NCBI GenBank assembly: GCA_947458415.1
Contig: CANGZG010000082.1
Coordinates: 1 to 10,433 of the forward strand
DNA: 10,433 nt
Source: Comamonadaceae bacterium
GTDB lineage: Bacteria > Pseudomonadota > Gammaproteobacteria > Burkholderiales > Burkholderiaceae_C
Reading direction: 5' to 3'
The position numbers and the translations under genes were made by a program. Below are positions 1-6,844 of this stretch, one piece after another. The notes beneath the pieces were generated by a model, which saw only the letters and a list, made by a program, of their open reading frames with translations, searched no databases and had not been told where the DNA came from. How positions within the stretch are numbered: the first letter of the stretch is position 1; each line of letters opens with the position of its first letter.

Positions 1-439
1 CATAAAAACCATCAGCGCTGCGCACCAATGCGTGGTTTTTTTCGTGGTCGTCGGTGTTGTCTACCAAGATGTTGAACACCATGCGTTTAAACAGTTCGTG
101 TTGTTGCACACGCACCTGATCGGGGTGACCTAATCGGCGAATCAAACGCGGGCAAGGCAGTTGAAGGGGCAGGCGCATACACATTTGTTTGAAGCGACAC
201 GCCCAATGCGCCAAAGCGGTCGTCACCTGCAAAGTAAAGATATTCCAGCAAAGACAAACGGGCTGGCCGCTCTATCAGCCGAATGACCCGCTCGCCCCAT
301 TGGTCAGGTCGCGCATCGTCTACCGCGCCCACCTACGGCGCTGGTCTTGCAGGTTCACAGTACCTATGAGTACTGGCGTCACTGGATCACCCAGCCACCA
401 CAGGCTCATGTTGTCTTGCGGTTGGTAGGGCCTATTCAC
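1..439 (-). pseudogene. hipA: Decayed HipA-family serine/threonine kinase toxin (5' end and internal pieces; runs off the left edge)
   Basis: Three pieces of one HipA-like protein can be read. The N-terminal piece starts at GTG 439, or ATG 409, includes MSLWWLGDPVTPVLIGTV and ends at a TAG at 322-320. The middle piece is in another frame (332 to about 143) and contains GAVDDARPDQWGERVIRL and YFAGDDRFGALGVS, typical of the HipA N-terminal subdomain. The C-terminal piece is back in the first frame (about 163 to 1) and has FKRMVFNILVDNTDDHEKNH. Its DNTDDHEKNH (61-32) matches the HipA catalytic loop, where the Asp aligned with E. coli HipA D309 is the catalytic base. From memory of intact relatives, roughly 40 residues are missing at the first junction and well over 100 at the second, including the ATP-binding region. 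No working kinase should result. The GTG start overlaps the hipB stop (GTGA), so the two genes were once translationally coupled. The 3' end lies outside the window. Confidence 0.85.
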
Positions 440-780
440 AGCAGCAGCTCCGGTTTGCGAGACAGACGTCTGCCGCGCTGGCGCACCGCTGCGATGTCTT
501 GTTCCAGCGCATTCAGGTCTAGCGCCGGTGCGGCCACCTCGGGCAAGGCAGAGTGTCGGCCCATCAGCCACAGTGCTGTGGCATACACGCCCATGCCAAC
601 CGATGGGTCACCTTTTTCCATGCGCATGAGCGTGGGCACCGACACCGCCATGCGGCTTGCCCAGGTGCGCAGACTTTCCTTGCGGCGTTGACGGGCCAGC
701 GACAGGTTGTCACCCAAGTCCTTCAGCGCTTTCGCGGCTGAAGCTGGCAGTTGTACAGTGGCGACAGAGGTTTTTGACAT
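436..780 (-). CDS. hipB: HipB-like antitoxin, XRE-family helix-turn-helix DNA-binding protein
   Basis: A 114-residue protein that looks complete. An HTH region of the XRE type spans about residues 24-62: a first helix around LSLARQRRKESLRTW, then ASRMAVSVPTLMRMEKGDPS, with the recognition helix in the SVPTLMRMEKG part. In this family the protein binds the operator upstream of its own gene as a dimer, represses the operon and neutralises the HipA kinase. The C-terminal tail (about 86-114, ALEQDIAAVRQRGRRLSRK) is charged and probably contacts DNA or toxin. ATG 780 fits the usual family length, but I see no Shine-Dalgarno in the AT-rich sequence before it. The gene overlaps the toxin remnant by four bases (GTGA). 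Since hipA is broken, this is now an orphan antitoxin that may persist as an autoregulator or simply not yet have decayed. The family call is firm; present activity is inference. Confidence 0.85.
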   Translation of the reverse strand: MSKTSVATVQLPASAAKALKDLGDNLSLARQRRKESLRTWASRMAVSVPTLMRMEKGDPSVGMGVYATALWLMGRHSALPEVAAPALDLNALEQDIAAVRQRGRRLSRKPELLL

Positions 781-850
781 AACATTAAATTTAACATAAA
801 TTAATTTTTATGCATATTTGTATGATGTAAATTAAATGCATGCGATCTCG
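781..850 (-). promoter_or_regulatory. AT-rich candidate promoter/operator of hipB
   Basis: This stretch just upstream of hipB is far more AT-rich than its surroundings. Seen directly: a perfect palindrome TTAAATTTAA (785-794); a tandem near-repeat beginning TAACAT at 780 and again at 792, about one helical turn apart and abutting the start codon; a perfect palindrome TATGCATA (809-816); and a second ATGCAT at 836-841, 26 bases from the first. HipB-type antitoxins usually repress their own promoter by binding short inverted repeats, so these are operator candidates. I could not place a convincing -35/-10 pair. The role is inferred from position and repeats only. Confidence 0.4.
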
Positions 851-933
851 ATTGTTCAACCAAGTTGTAAGCCAACCCACAGAACTCCAGTGCTAAATTC
901 CCGCCCAACCCTCTGACAGGGCAAACAATTTTT

Positions 934-939
934 AGGAGA
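934..939 (+). promoter_or_regulatory. Shine-Dalgarno of the 68-residue membrane protein gene
   Basis: AGGAGA lies 8 bases before the ATG at 948. It is the best ribosome binding site in the window and is the main reason to regard the small gene as real and to choose this start. Confidence 0.7.
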
Positions 940-947
940 CTTTCAGC

Positions 948-1154
948 ATGTGGAAAATTGCATTGGGATTTGTCGTGTTCGCGGCTTTGTCGTTGTTTGT
1001 CATTTTCAAAGCAGGTGACAAAGTGGACATGAGCGGAGAAAAACACGGCAGTGAGGTTTCCCATGAAGCCGAAACGGCTAAACCGGCTGCGCCCGCCGCG
1101 GCTGCGGAAACAACGTCAGCCCCAGCGGCAGCACCAGCACCCGCAGGCAAATAA
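948..1154 (+). CDS. Small single-pass membrane protein, function unknown
   Basis: A 68-residue protein. Residues 1-21 (MWKIALGFVVFAALSLFVIF) form a hydrophobic helix followed by KAGDK, so it is probably an uncleaved N-terminal anchor; I see no clear signal peptidase or lipobox Cys site. Residues 22-45 are polar (VDMSGEKHGSEVSHEAE), and the tail from about 46 is almost entirely Ala/Pro (AAPAAAAE, APAAAPAPAGK), probably a flexible periplasmic or cytoplasmic extension. A strong Shine-Dalgarno precedes the ATG. The gene converges on ppc with only 9 bases between the stop codons and diverges from hipB. I recognise no domain and cannot name a function. A similar short protein beside ppc seems familiar from Comamonadaceae genomes, but that is memory, not a search. 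Confidence 0.75.
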   Translation: MWKIALGFVVFAALSLFVIFKAGDKVDMSGEKHGSEVSHEAETAKPAAPAAAAETTSAPAAAPAPAGK

Positions 1155-1172
1155 ACCGGTCGATCAACCGGT
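1155..1172 (-). terminator. Candidate ppc terminator hairpin overlapping the ppc stop codon
   Basis: ACCGGT (1155-1160) and ACCGGT (1167-1172) can pair as a 6-bp GC-rich stem with a 6-base loop. On the minus strand the stem is followed by TTTATTTG, a modest U-rich tail. The ppc stop (1166-1164) lies in the loop, so the hairpin includes the last two sense codons. With only 9 bases between the convergent stops, the same hairpin could also serve the small plus-strand gene, whose downstream sequence GTGTTTCTC is only weakly U-rich. The stem is short, so this is a candidate only. Confidence 0.4.
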
Positions 1173-3983
1173 GTTTCTCAAACCCGCCGCAATGCCGTTG
1201 ATCGACAAATGGATGCCGCGTTGCGCCCGCTCGTCGCTGATGCCGGCGCGGTATCGCCGAATCAATTCGACTTGCAAATGGTGCAGCGGATCGATGTAGG
1301 GGAAACGGTGCTTGATTGATCTGGCCAAGGACGCGTTATTGGCCAGTCGTTGCTTGGCACCGGTGATCAACTGCAAGGCTTGCGCCGTGCGTTGCCATTC
1401 GGTCTCCATTGCTTTGAAGATTTTTTTACGCAACTTCACGTCATCCACCAACTCGGCGTAGCGCGATGCCAGCGCCAAATCGGATTTGGCCAAGACCATG
1501 TCCATGTTGGACAGCAACGTGCGGAAAAACGGCCACTCTTTGTGCATGCGGCGCAACATGGCCAGCGCTTGTGCGCGGGACATGCTGGGGTGCGCTTCGA
1601 CAAACGCATGAACCGCCGAACCAAAGCCGAACCAACCGGGCAAGGTCAAGCGGCACTGTCCCCAACTGAAGCCCCAGGGAATGGCCCGCAAGTCCTCAAT
1701 GCGCTGCGAAGGTTTGCGCGAAGCAGGCCGAGAACCGATGTTGAGGCCTGCGATTTCACGCAAGGGCGTGGCTTGGAAAAAATAGTCGCTGAACCCTGGG
1801 GTGTCGTAAACCAAAGAACGGTAGGCCGCCATGCTGTGTTGTGACAACTGCTCGGCCGCTTCAATGAAACTTCTGGGCGCACGGCGTTGGGCGGGCAGCA
1901 GCGTGGCTTCCAACGTGGCCGCCACCAAGGTTTCCAGGTTGCGCCGACCCAGCATCGGGTTGGCATATTTGGAATTGATCACCTCACCTTGTTCGGTCAG
2001 TCGGATTTGCCCGCGCACCGTGCCTGGCGGCTGCGCCAAGATGGCTTCGTAACTGGGGCCGCCACCGCGCCCAACCGTGCCGCCGCGCCCGTGGAACAAG
2101 CGCAAAGTGATGCCATGCAGTTCTTCCAAGGTGTTGAACACATCGACCAAGGCAATTTCCGCTTGGTAGAGTGACCAGTTGCTGGTGAAGATGCCGCCGT
2201 CTTTGTTGCTGTCTGAGTAGCCGAGCATGATGTCCTGCTCGCCACCGCTGCGCGTCAGCAACGCGGCGATGCCGGGCAACGCGAAATAGTCACGCATGAT
2301 CTGTGGCGCTTGCTGCAGGTCTTCGATGGTTTCAAACAGTGGCACGACGATCAACTCTGCCACAGCTTTGCTGCTCAAACTGCCTTGCAGCAAGCCGGTT
2401 TCTTTTTGCAGCAACAGCACTTCGAGCAAATCGCTCACGGTTTCGGTGTGGCTGATGATGGCGTGGCGGATCGCATCCGCACCGTGTTGTTGCCGAATCC
2501 GCTTGGCCGTTTCAAAAATGGTCAATTCAGACACGCTGTGCGCGCTGTAAGTGTGTCCAGGAATGCGCAGTGGTCTGGGGTCGTTCAGCGCTTGCAACAA
2601 CAAAGCCTGGCGACGCCCTTCGTCTTGTTTCAGGTAATGGGCTTCAATGCCCGCGACTTTGAACAATTCTGCCGTCACCAGTTCATGTTGGTCAGAGCTT
2701 TGGCGCAAGTCGACTGTGGCCAGATGAAAACCGAACACTTGCACGGCGCGAATCAAGGGACGCAATCGGGGTAAGGCCAATGCTTGCGCATGTTGTTCGC
2801 TCAAGGCTTTGTTCAAGATGTGCAAATCGTGCAAAAACGCGGCGGCATCCGGATAAGGGTGTTGCGGTGGCAAGGCATGGCGCGCCGCTTCTTTGCCTGT
2901 CAAATGCAGCAGGCTCGCCGCGAGTCGCGCGTAGATGTAGGTCAAGCTGCGCCGATACGGCTCATCTTGGCGGTGCGCGTTGGTGTCGGGCGATGAATCT
3001 GCCAACGCTTGCAGCGCTTTGGGCACACCCACCAGCATGGCCGAGGTGGACAACTCGCCGCCCAACCAATGCACCTCGGTCAGGTAATGGCGCAACACCA
3101 CTTCGCATTGGCGTTTCATGGCCAAGTCCAGCGTGTCGGCGTTCACGTTCGGGTTGCCGTCGCGGTCGCCGCCCATCCACTGCCCCATGCGAAAGAAAGA
3201 GGCAATCGGTTGGCCACCGAGTTCGTGTTCCAAATCGGCGTACAGCTTGGGAATTTCTGTCAAAAAAGTGGATTCGTAATAACCCATGGCGTTTTCAATT
3301 TCATCGGCCACGGTCAATTTGGTGAACCTCAACAAGCGGGTTTGCCACAACTGCAACACGCGCGCGCGCACCAAGTGATCGAGTTGAGCCAATTGGCGCG
3401 CGCTGGTGGCGTCATGGCCGCGCGAGACGATGTCGTCACGGGTTTGCAAACAAGCGGCGATGCCACGCTCTGCGTCCAATATGCTTTTGCGTTGCACCTC
3501 GGTCGGGTGTGCAGTCAACACCGGTGAAATGTGGGCGTGTTCCAGCGCTTGTCGAATGGCTTTGGGGCTGACACCTGCTGTTTTGAGTTTGCCCAATGAG
3601 GAAGCCAGGCTGCCAGGGTGCACATCGCCGGCGCGGTCATGCGCTTGTTGACGCCGAATATGGTGTTGGTCTTCCGCCAAGTTGGCCAAGTGGCTGAAAT
3701 AGGTGAAGGCTCGAATCACGCTGACGGCTTGGTCACTGCTGAGTGAGGCCAACAGTTTTTTCAATGCCGAGCCCGCTTGGGTGTCGGCATCGCGACGAAA
3801 AGCCACTGACAAGCGTCGAATTTGTTCAACCAAAGCGAACGCTTGGTCACCTTCTTGTTCGCGGATGATGTCGCCCAGTATGCGGCCGAGCCATCGGATG
3901 TCATCGACCAAAGGCCTCTCGTGGCTGGACAAAGTGGAAGCCGAGGAGGGGCGTGCGGACGGGCTTTTGGGCTTGGGGATCAT
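1164..3983 (-). CDS. ppc: Phosphoenolpyruvate carboxylase
   Basis: Adds bicarbonate to phosphoenolpyruvate to give oxaloacetate and phosphate, refilling the TCA cycle; a cytoplasmic homotetramer in characterised bacteria. Taking ATG 3983 gives 939 residues, somewhat longer than E. coli Ppc (883). All signature motifs are present: VLTAHPTEVQRK with catalytic His159, GGDRDGNPNV (271-280), GYSDSNKDGG with Lys594, FHGRGGTVGRGG (630-641) with two key arginines, WGFSWGQCR near 770, and the C-terminal AAGLRNTG, matching the conserved end of the family. The arginine of the FHGRGG loop is part of the active site and of aspartate feedback inhibition in the E. coli enzyme. A TTG two codons upstream (3989) is possible but ATG is preferred; neither has a clear Shine-Dalgarno. 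The first 20 or so residues are a Ser/Pro/Lys-rich extension before the part that aligns with other family members. Divergent from hemC, convergent with the small membrane protein gene. Confidence 0.97.
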   Translation of the reverse strand: MIPKPKSPSARPSSASTLSSHERPLVDDIRWLGRILGDIIREQEGDQAFALVEQIRRLSVAFRRDADTQAGSALKKLLASLSSDQAVSVIRAFTYFSHLANLAEDQHHIRRQQAHDRAGDVHPGSLASSLGKLKTAGVSPKAIRQALEHAHISPVLTAHPTEVQRKSILDAERGIAACLQTRDDIVSRGHDATSARQLAQLDHLVRARVLQLWQTRLLRFTKLTVADEIENAMGYYESTFLTEIPKLYADLEHELGGQPIASFFRMGQWMGGDRDGNPNVNADTLDLAMKRQCEVVLRHYLTEVHWLGGELSTSAMLVGVPKALQALADSSPDTNAHRQDEPYRRSLTYIYARLAASLLHLTGKEAARHALPPQHPYPDAAAFLHDLHILNKALSEQHAQALALPRLRPLIRAVQVFGFHLATVDLRQSSDQHELVTAELFKVAGIEAHYLKQDEGRRQALLLQALNDPRPLRIPGHTYSAHSVSELTIFETAKRIRQQHGADAIRHAIISHTETVSDLLEVLLLQKETGLLQGSLSSKAVAELIVVPLFETIEDLQQAPQIMRDYFALPGIAALLTRSGGEQDIMLGYSDSNKDGGIFTSNWSLYQAEIALVDVFNTLEELHGITLRLFHGRGGTVGRGGGPSYEAILAQPPGTVRGQIRLTEQGEVINSKYANPMLGRRNLETLVAATLEATLLPAQRRAPRSFIEAAEQLSQHSMAAYRSLVYDTPGFSDYFFQATPLREIAGLNIGSRPASRKPSQRIEDLRAIPWGFSWGQCRLTLPGWFGFGSAVHAFVEAHPSMSRAQALAMLRRMHKEWPFFRTLLSNMDMVLAKSDLALASRYAELVDDVKLRKKIFKAMETEWQRTAQALQLITGAKQRLANNASLARSIKHRFPYIDPLHHLQVELIRRYRAGISDERAQRGIHLSINGIAAGLRNTG

Positions 3984-4078
3984 GAGCAAAATCTGCTGGT
4001 TATAGAGGGAAAACCACGAGATGCGTGCATGCTAGCATCGACCCGAACCCTCAGTAGACGGCCCTTTGGTCACTTGTT
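3984..4078. promoter_or_regulatory. Divergent ppc/hemC intergenic region
   Basis: About 95 bases must hold the start signals of both ppc (leftward) and the hem operon (rightward). The visible structure is a perfect 10-bp palindrome ATGCTAGCAT at 4029-4038, near the middle. Neither gene shows a recognisable Shine-Dalgarno here, and I could not place convincing sigma-70 promoters in either direction. A shared regulator site at the palindrome is possible but unsupported beyond its position. Confidence 0.4.
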
Positions 4079-4990
4079 TTGAGCACACCACATCTCACGA
4101 TTGCGACACGCGAAAGTCGCTTGGCCTTATGGCAGGCACACCACATGCAAGACCTGCTCCGCGAGCGCGGTTGTCAGGTCGATATTTTGGGCATGACCAC
4201 GCAAGGTGACCAAATTTTGGACCGCTCGCTCAGCAAAGTGGGCGGCAAAGGTTTGTTCGTCAAAGAACTTGAAGTCGCGCTCGAAGAAGGGCGTGCTGAC
4301 TTGGCGGTGCATTCGCTCAAAGACGTGCCCATGGACATGCCTGAAGGCTTCGAGTTGGCTTGCGTCATGGAACGCGAAGACCCCCGGGACGCGTGGGTGT
4401 CGTCTCGTTACGCGACTTTGCAAGACCTGCCGATTGGCGCGGTGGTGGGTACTTCCAGTTTGCGACGCACCGTGCTGCTTCGCCATTTGCGCCCCGACTT
4501 GCAAATCGAACCGTTGCGCGGCAATTTAGACACGCGCTTGCGCAAATTGGACGAAGGCCATTACGCCGGCATTGTGCTGGCCGCTGCGGGTCTGAAGCGA
4601 TTGGGTTTGGGTGACCGCATTCGGCATATTTTTGACACCAAAGACATGTTGCCTGCCGCCGGACAAGGCGCGTTGGGCATCGAAATTCGCGCGGCCCGTG
4701 ACGATGTTCGTCAGGTGTTGCTGCCACTGGCGCACCAAGTCACTTGGTTGGCCGTGGCCGCCGAGCGGGCCGTCAGCCGCGCCATGGGCGGCAGTTGTTC
4801 CATGCCGCTGGCAGCGCATGCGGTGTTGCATGGACAGGTGATGGATTTGCACGCGGCTTGGGGTAACCCGGACCTGAGCACCACCACCTTGGTCAGGGCC
4901 CACAGCCAAGGCGAGGTGTCGACATTGGAAGAAGCCGAGTCTTTGGGTTTGTCGGCAGCACGCCAACTGCGGGCACAGGGAGCGGGTTGA
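4079..4990 (+). CDS. hemC: Porphobilinogen deaminase (hydroxymethylbilane synthase)
   Basis: Joins four porphobilinogen molecules into the linear tetrapyrrole hydroxymethylbilane, which HemD then cyclises; cytoplasmic step of haem and sirohaem synthesis. 303 residues, normal for the family. Seen: TIATRESRLALWQA (7-20) with Arg11 at the same position as in E. coli; AVHSLKDVP with the catalytic Asp82; GTSSLRR (124-130); LRGNLDTRL; GQGALGIE (195-202); and GGSCSMPLAAHA with Cys240, the attachment point of the dipyrromethane cofactor. The start is a TTG: an in-frame TAG at 4055 and the lack of any ATG or GTG between it and the conserved N-terminus leave TTG 4079 as the only fitting choice. The next in-frame ATG (4145) would delete Arg11 and the first strand. 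No Shine-Dalgarno is visible. First gene of hemCDXY. Confidence 0.96.
   Translation: MSTPHLTIATRESRLALWQAHHMQDLLRERGCQVDILGMTTQGDQILDRSLSKVGGKGLFVKELEVALEEGRADLAVHSLKDVPMDMPEGFELACVMEREDPRDAWVSSRYATLQDLPIGAVVGTSSLRRTVLLRHLRPDLQIEPLRGNLDTRLRKLDEGHYAGIVLAAAGLKRLGLGDRIRHIFDTKDMLPAAGQGALGIEIRAARDDVRQVLLPLAHQVTWLAVAAERAVSRAMGGSCSMPLAAHAVLHGQVMDLHAAWGNPDLSTTTLVRAHSQGEVSTLEEAESLGLSAARQLRAQGAG
4977..4982 (+). promoter_or_regulatory. Shine-Dalgarno deciding the hemD TTG start
   Basis: AGGGAG inside the last codons of hemC lies 8 bases before TTG 4991. It supports initiation at the TTG that directly follows the hemC stop codon. Confidence 0.55.
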
Positions 4991-5782
4991 TTGGGACTCG
5001 GGCGCCGTGTCATCTTGACCCGCCCAAGCAGCGACAGCCAAGCGTGGGTCAGTGGCTTGCAGGCCGCCGGTTGTCAGGTGTTGCATTGGCCCTTGATAGA
5101 GATCGCACCGGTACACCACCCTGAATTGCTTCACGACTTGGTGACGAACGCAGTCACCAGCCAAGCCATCATGTTTGTCAGCCGCAACGCGGTCACGCAT
5201 GCGTTCGCTGCAGGGCTTGGTTTTGACCCGCACAGCGGCACACGCTATTGGGCCACCGGTCCCGGCACCCAACAAGCTTTGTTGCAAGCGGGCGTCTTTG
5301 CTGAACGCATCGATGCGCCGTCTGCCGACGCCGCCCAATTTGACACCGAGGCGTTGTGGCAATTGGTCAAGCACCGAGTGCATGCCGACCAACAGGTGTT
5401 GATCTTGCGAGGCGCTGACGCCGACCAGAGTGAATCAGCCACCGAGGGCGTTGGGCGAGGTTGGTTGATGCAGCAATTGCAGCAAGCCGGCGTGCCTGTG
5501 AAAACTTTGGCGGTTTACCAACGGGTGTGCCCGCGTTGGGACGATGCACAACGCACCAGTGCCACCAGCGCGGCGACTGACGGCAGTGTTTGGGTGTTCA
5601 CCAGTTCTCAAGCATTGGCCCATCTGAAGCAATTGCTGCCTTCGGTGACATGGAATGCAGCCATGGCCATCGCCACCCATGAACGAATCGCACAAGCCGC
5701 CACACAAATGGGTATGGGCAAGGTGGTGGTTTGCAAACCGGTCTGGGGGGCGGTGCTGTCGTCATTAGAATCGCTGACATGA
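4991..5782 (+). CDS. hemD: Uroporphyrinogen-III synthase
   Basis: Closes hydroxymethylbilane to uroporphyrinogen III with inversion of ring D. 263 residues, normal for this weakly conserved family. Seen: RVILTRP at the N-terminus, IMFVSRNAV (about 57-65), WATGPGTQQAL, FDTEALW, VLILRGAD followed by GRGWL, LAVYQRVCP, WVFTSSQALAHL and IATHERIAQAA near the C-terminus. This is the usual order across the two lobes of the HemD fold. The start is TTG 4991, which follows the hemC TGA with no gap and in the same frame; the only other in-frame start before the conserved region would be TTG 5015, inside RVILTRP. A Shine-Dalgarno lies within the end of hemC. The stop overlaps the hemX start (ATGA, 5779-5782), so translation is probably coupled. 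Assignment rests on motifs plus position between hemC and hemX. Confidence 0.93.
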   Translation: MGLGRRVILTRPSSDSQAWVSGLQAAGCQVLHWPLIEIAPVHHPELLHDLVTNAVTSQAIMFVSRNAVTHAFAAGLGFDPHSGTRYWATGPGTQQALLQAGVFAERIDAPSADAAQFDTEALWQLVKHRVHADQQVLILRGADADQSESATEGVGRGWLMQQLQQAGVPVKTLAVYQRVCPRWDDAQRTSATSAATDGSVWVFTSSQALAHLKQLLPSVTWNAAMAIATHERIAQAATQMGMGKVVVCKPVWGAVLSSLESLT

Positions 5783-6843
5783 GCAGTGCCCCAGACAAAG
5801 AAACTTACCCCGCCACTGCAACCCCGCCGTCTTCAGCTCGCACACTTGGGTGGCGTCAGCGCTTGCCATGGTTGACGTTGGTGTTGCTGGTGTTGTGTGG
5901 CTTGGCTTGTCTGCAGTTGTGGATCAAACTCTCCACCATTCAAGAGCAGCTGGCCAGACAAAGCGCGGACGCAACCCAGTTGTCTGCCCAGGCCAACAGC
6001 ATGGCCAAGCGCGCCGAAGACATCACCCAAGAAACCGCTGCCAAAGTCACCTTGCTCGATTTGCGTTTGAACGAAGTGGCACTGCAACGCAGCCAGCTTG
6101 AAGAATTGATCCAAAGCTTGTCTCGTTCGAGAGATGAAAACTTGGTGGTTGACATCGAATCTGCGCTCGGATTGGCGCAACAGCAAGCCGAGTTGACTGG
6201 CAGCGTTCAGCCGATGTTGGCGGCTTTGCAAACCGCGCAAAAGCGTCTGGCCAAAGTACCGCAACCCAGACTCGCGCCGGTGTTGCGTGCGATTCAATTG
6301 GATATCGATCGGCTGCAATCGACCTCGACCACCGACATCCCCGGCTTGTTGATCAGGTTGGATGAATTGGTGGTGTTGGTCGAAAACCTGTCTTTGCTCA
6401 ATGCCGTGGGTCAGGCCAAACGCGCGGTACAAACACCGCAAGACAAGGCGTTGCCGACGTGGTCACAGATTTGGCAGAACAAAGACTGGTCTGCATGGGG
6501 ACAGCGCATGTGGGCTGAGGTGTCGGGCTTGGTTCGGGTCAGTCGGATTGAACAACCCGAGGCGGTGATGTTGTCCCCCGAACAAGGGTTTTTTGTGCGC
6601 GAAAACCTCAAGCTGCGATTGCTCAACGCGCGGCTCAGTTTGCTGTCGCGCCAAATGCCATCAGCGCGTAACGATTTGGCATTGGCCGAGCGTGACCTGG
6701 CACTTTTTTTTGACCTCAACAACCGCCAAGGTCAAACCGCCAAGACCTTGATGAAGCAAGTGCAATCTCAGGTGTCGCAAACCAATATTCCACGCTTAGA
6801 CGGTTCGTTGTCAGCGTTGGCCACGGCAGCGGCGGGGCGCTGA
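5779..6843 (+). CDS. hemX: HemX-like membrane-anchored protein of the haem operon
   Basis: 354 residues. A Pro/Ala/Thr-rich cytoplasmic start (1-25) is followed by one transmembrane helix (about 29-48, PWLTLVLLVLCGLACLQLWI). A long, probably coiled-coil stretch (about 50-118) is rich in Gln, Ala, Glu and Leu. A helical C-terminal domain then contains the family features DIESALGLAQQQAELTG and a late ARNDLALAERDLALFFD. It is often labelled uroporphyrinogen-III methyltransferase, but I see no SAM-binding methyltransferase motifs; the role is unclear, probably a membrane scaffold for the pathway. ATG 5779 is preferred because it makes the ATGA overlap with hemD; the frame is open further upstream (to 5731) but only inside hemD. 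In some betaproteobacteria HemD and HemX are fused; here they are separate. An 8-T run sits at 6704-6711. The stop is one base before hemY. Confidence 0.9.
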   Translation: MSSAPDKETYPATATPPSSARTLGWRQRLPWLTLVLLVLCGLACLQLWIKLSTIQEQLARQSADATQLSAQANSMAKRAEDITQETAAKVTLLDLRLNEVALQRSQLEELIQSLSRSRDENLVVDIESALGLAQQQAELTGSVQPMLAALQTAQKRLAKVPQPRLAPVLRAIQLDIDRLQSTSTTDIPGLLIRLDELVVLVENLSLLNAVGQAKRAVQTPQDKALPTWSQIWQNKDWSAWGQRMWAEVSGLVRVSRIEQPEAVMLSPEQGFFVRENLKLRLLNARLSLLSRQMPSARNDLALAERDLALFFDLNNRQGQTAKTLMKQVQSQVSQTNIPRLDGSLSALATAAAGR

Positions 6844-6844
6844 C

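Noticed and set aside
347..691. A 114-codon plus-strand frame opposite hipA/hipB
   Set aside because: It is antisense to the clear HipB gene and has no recognisable features.
3999..4004. TATAAC on the minus strand as the -10 box of ppc
   Set aside because: It would put the transcription start only about 9 bases before the ATG, and no fitting -35 box lies 16-18 bases upstream.
4526..5392. A 288-codon open frame on the minus strand across hemC and hemD
   Set aside because: It crosses the boundary of two well-supported genes on the other strand and shows no family motifs.
5731..5778. An earlier start of hemX at 5731
   Set aside because: It lies within hemD and would add residues with no family likeness; ATG 5779 forms the usual four-base overlap.
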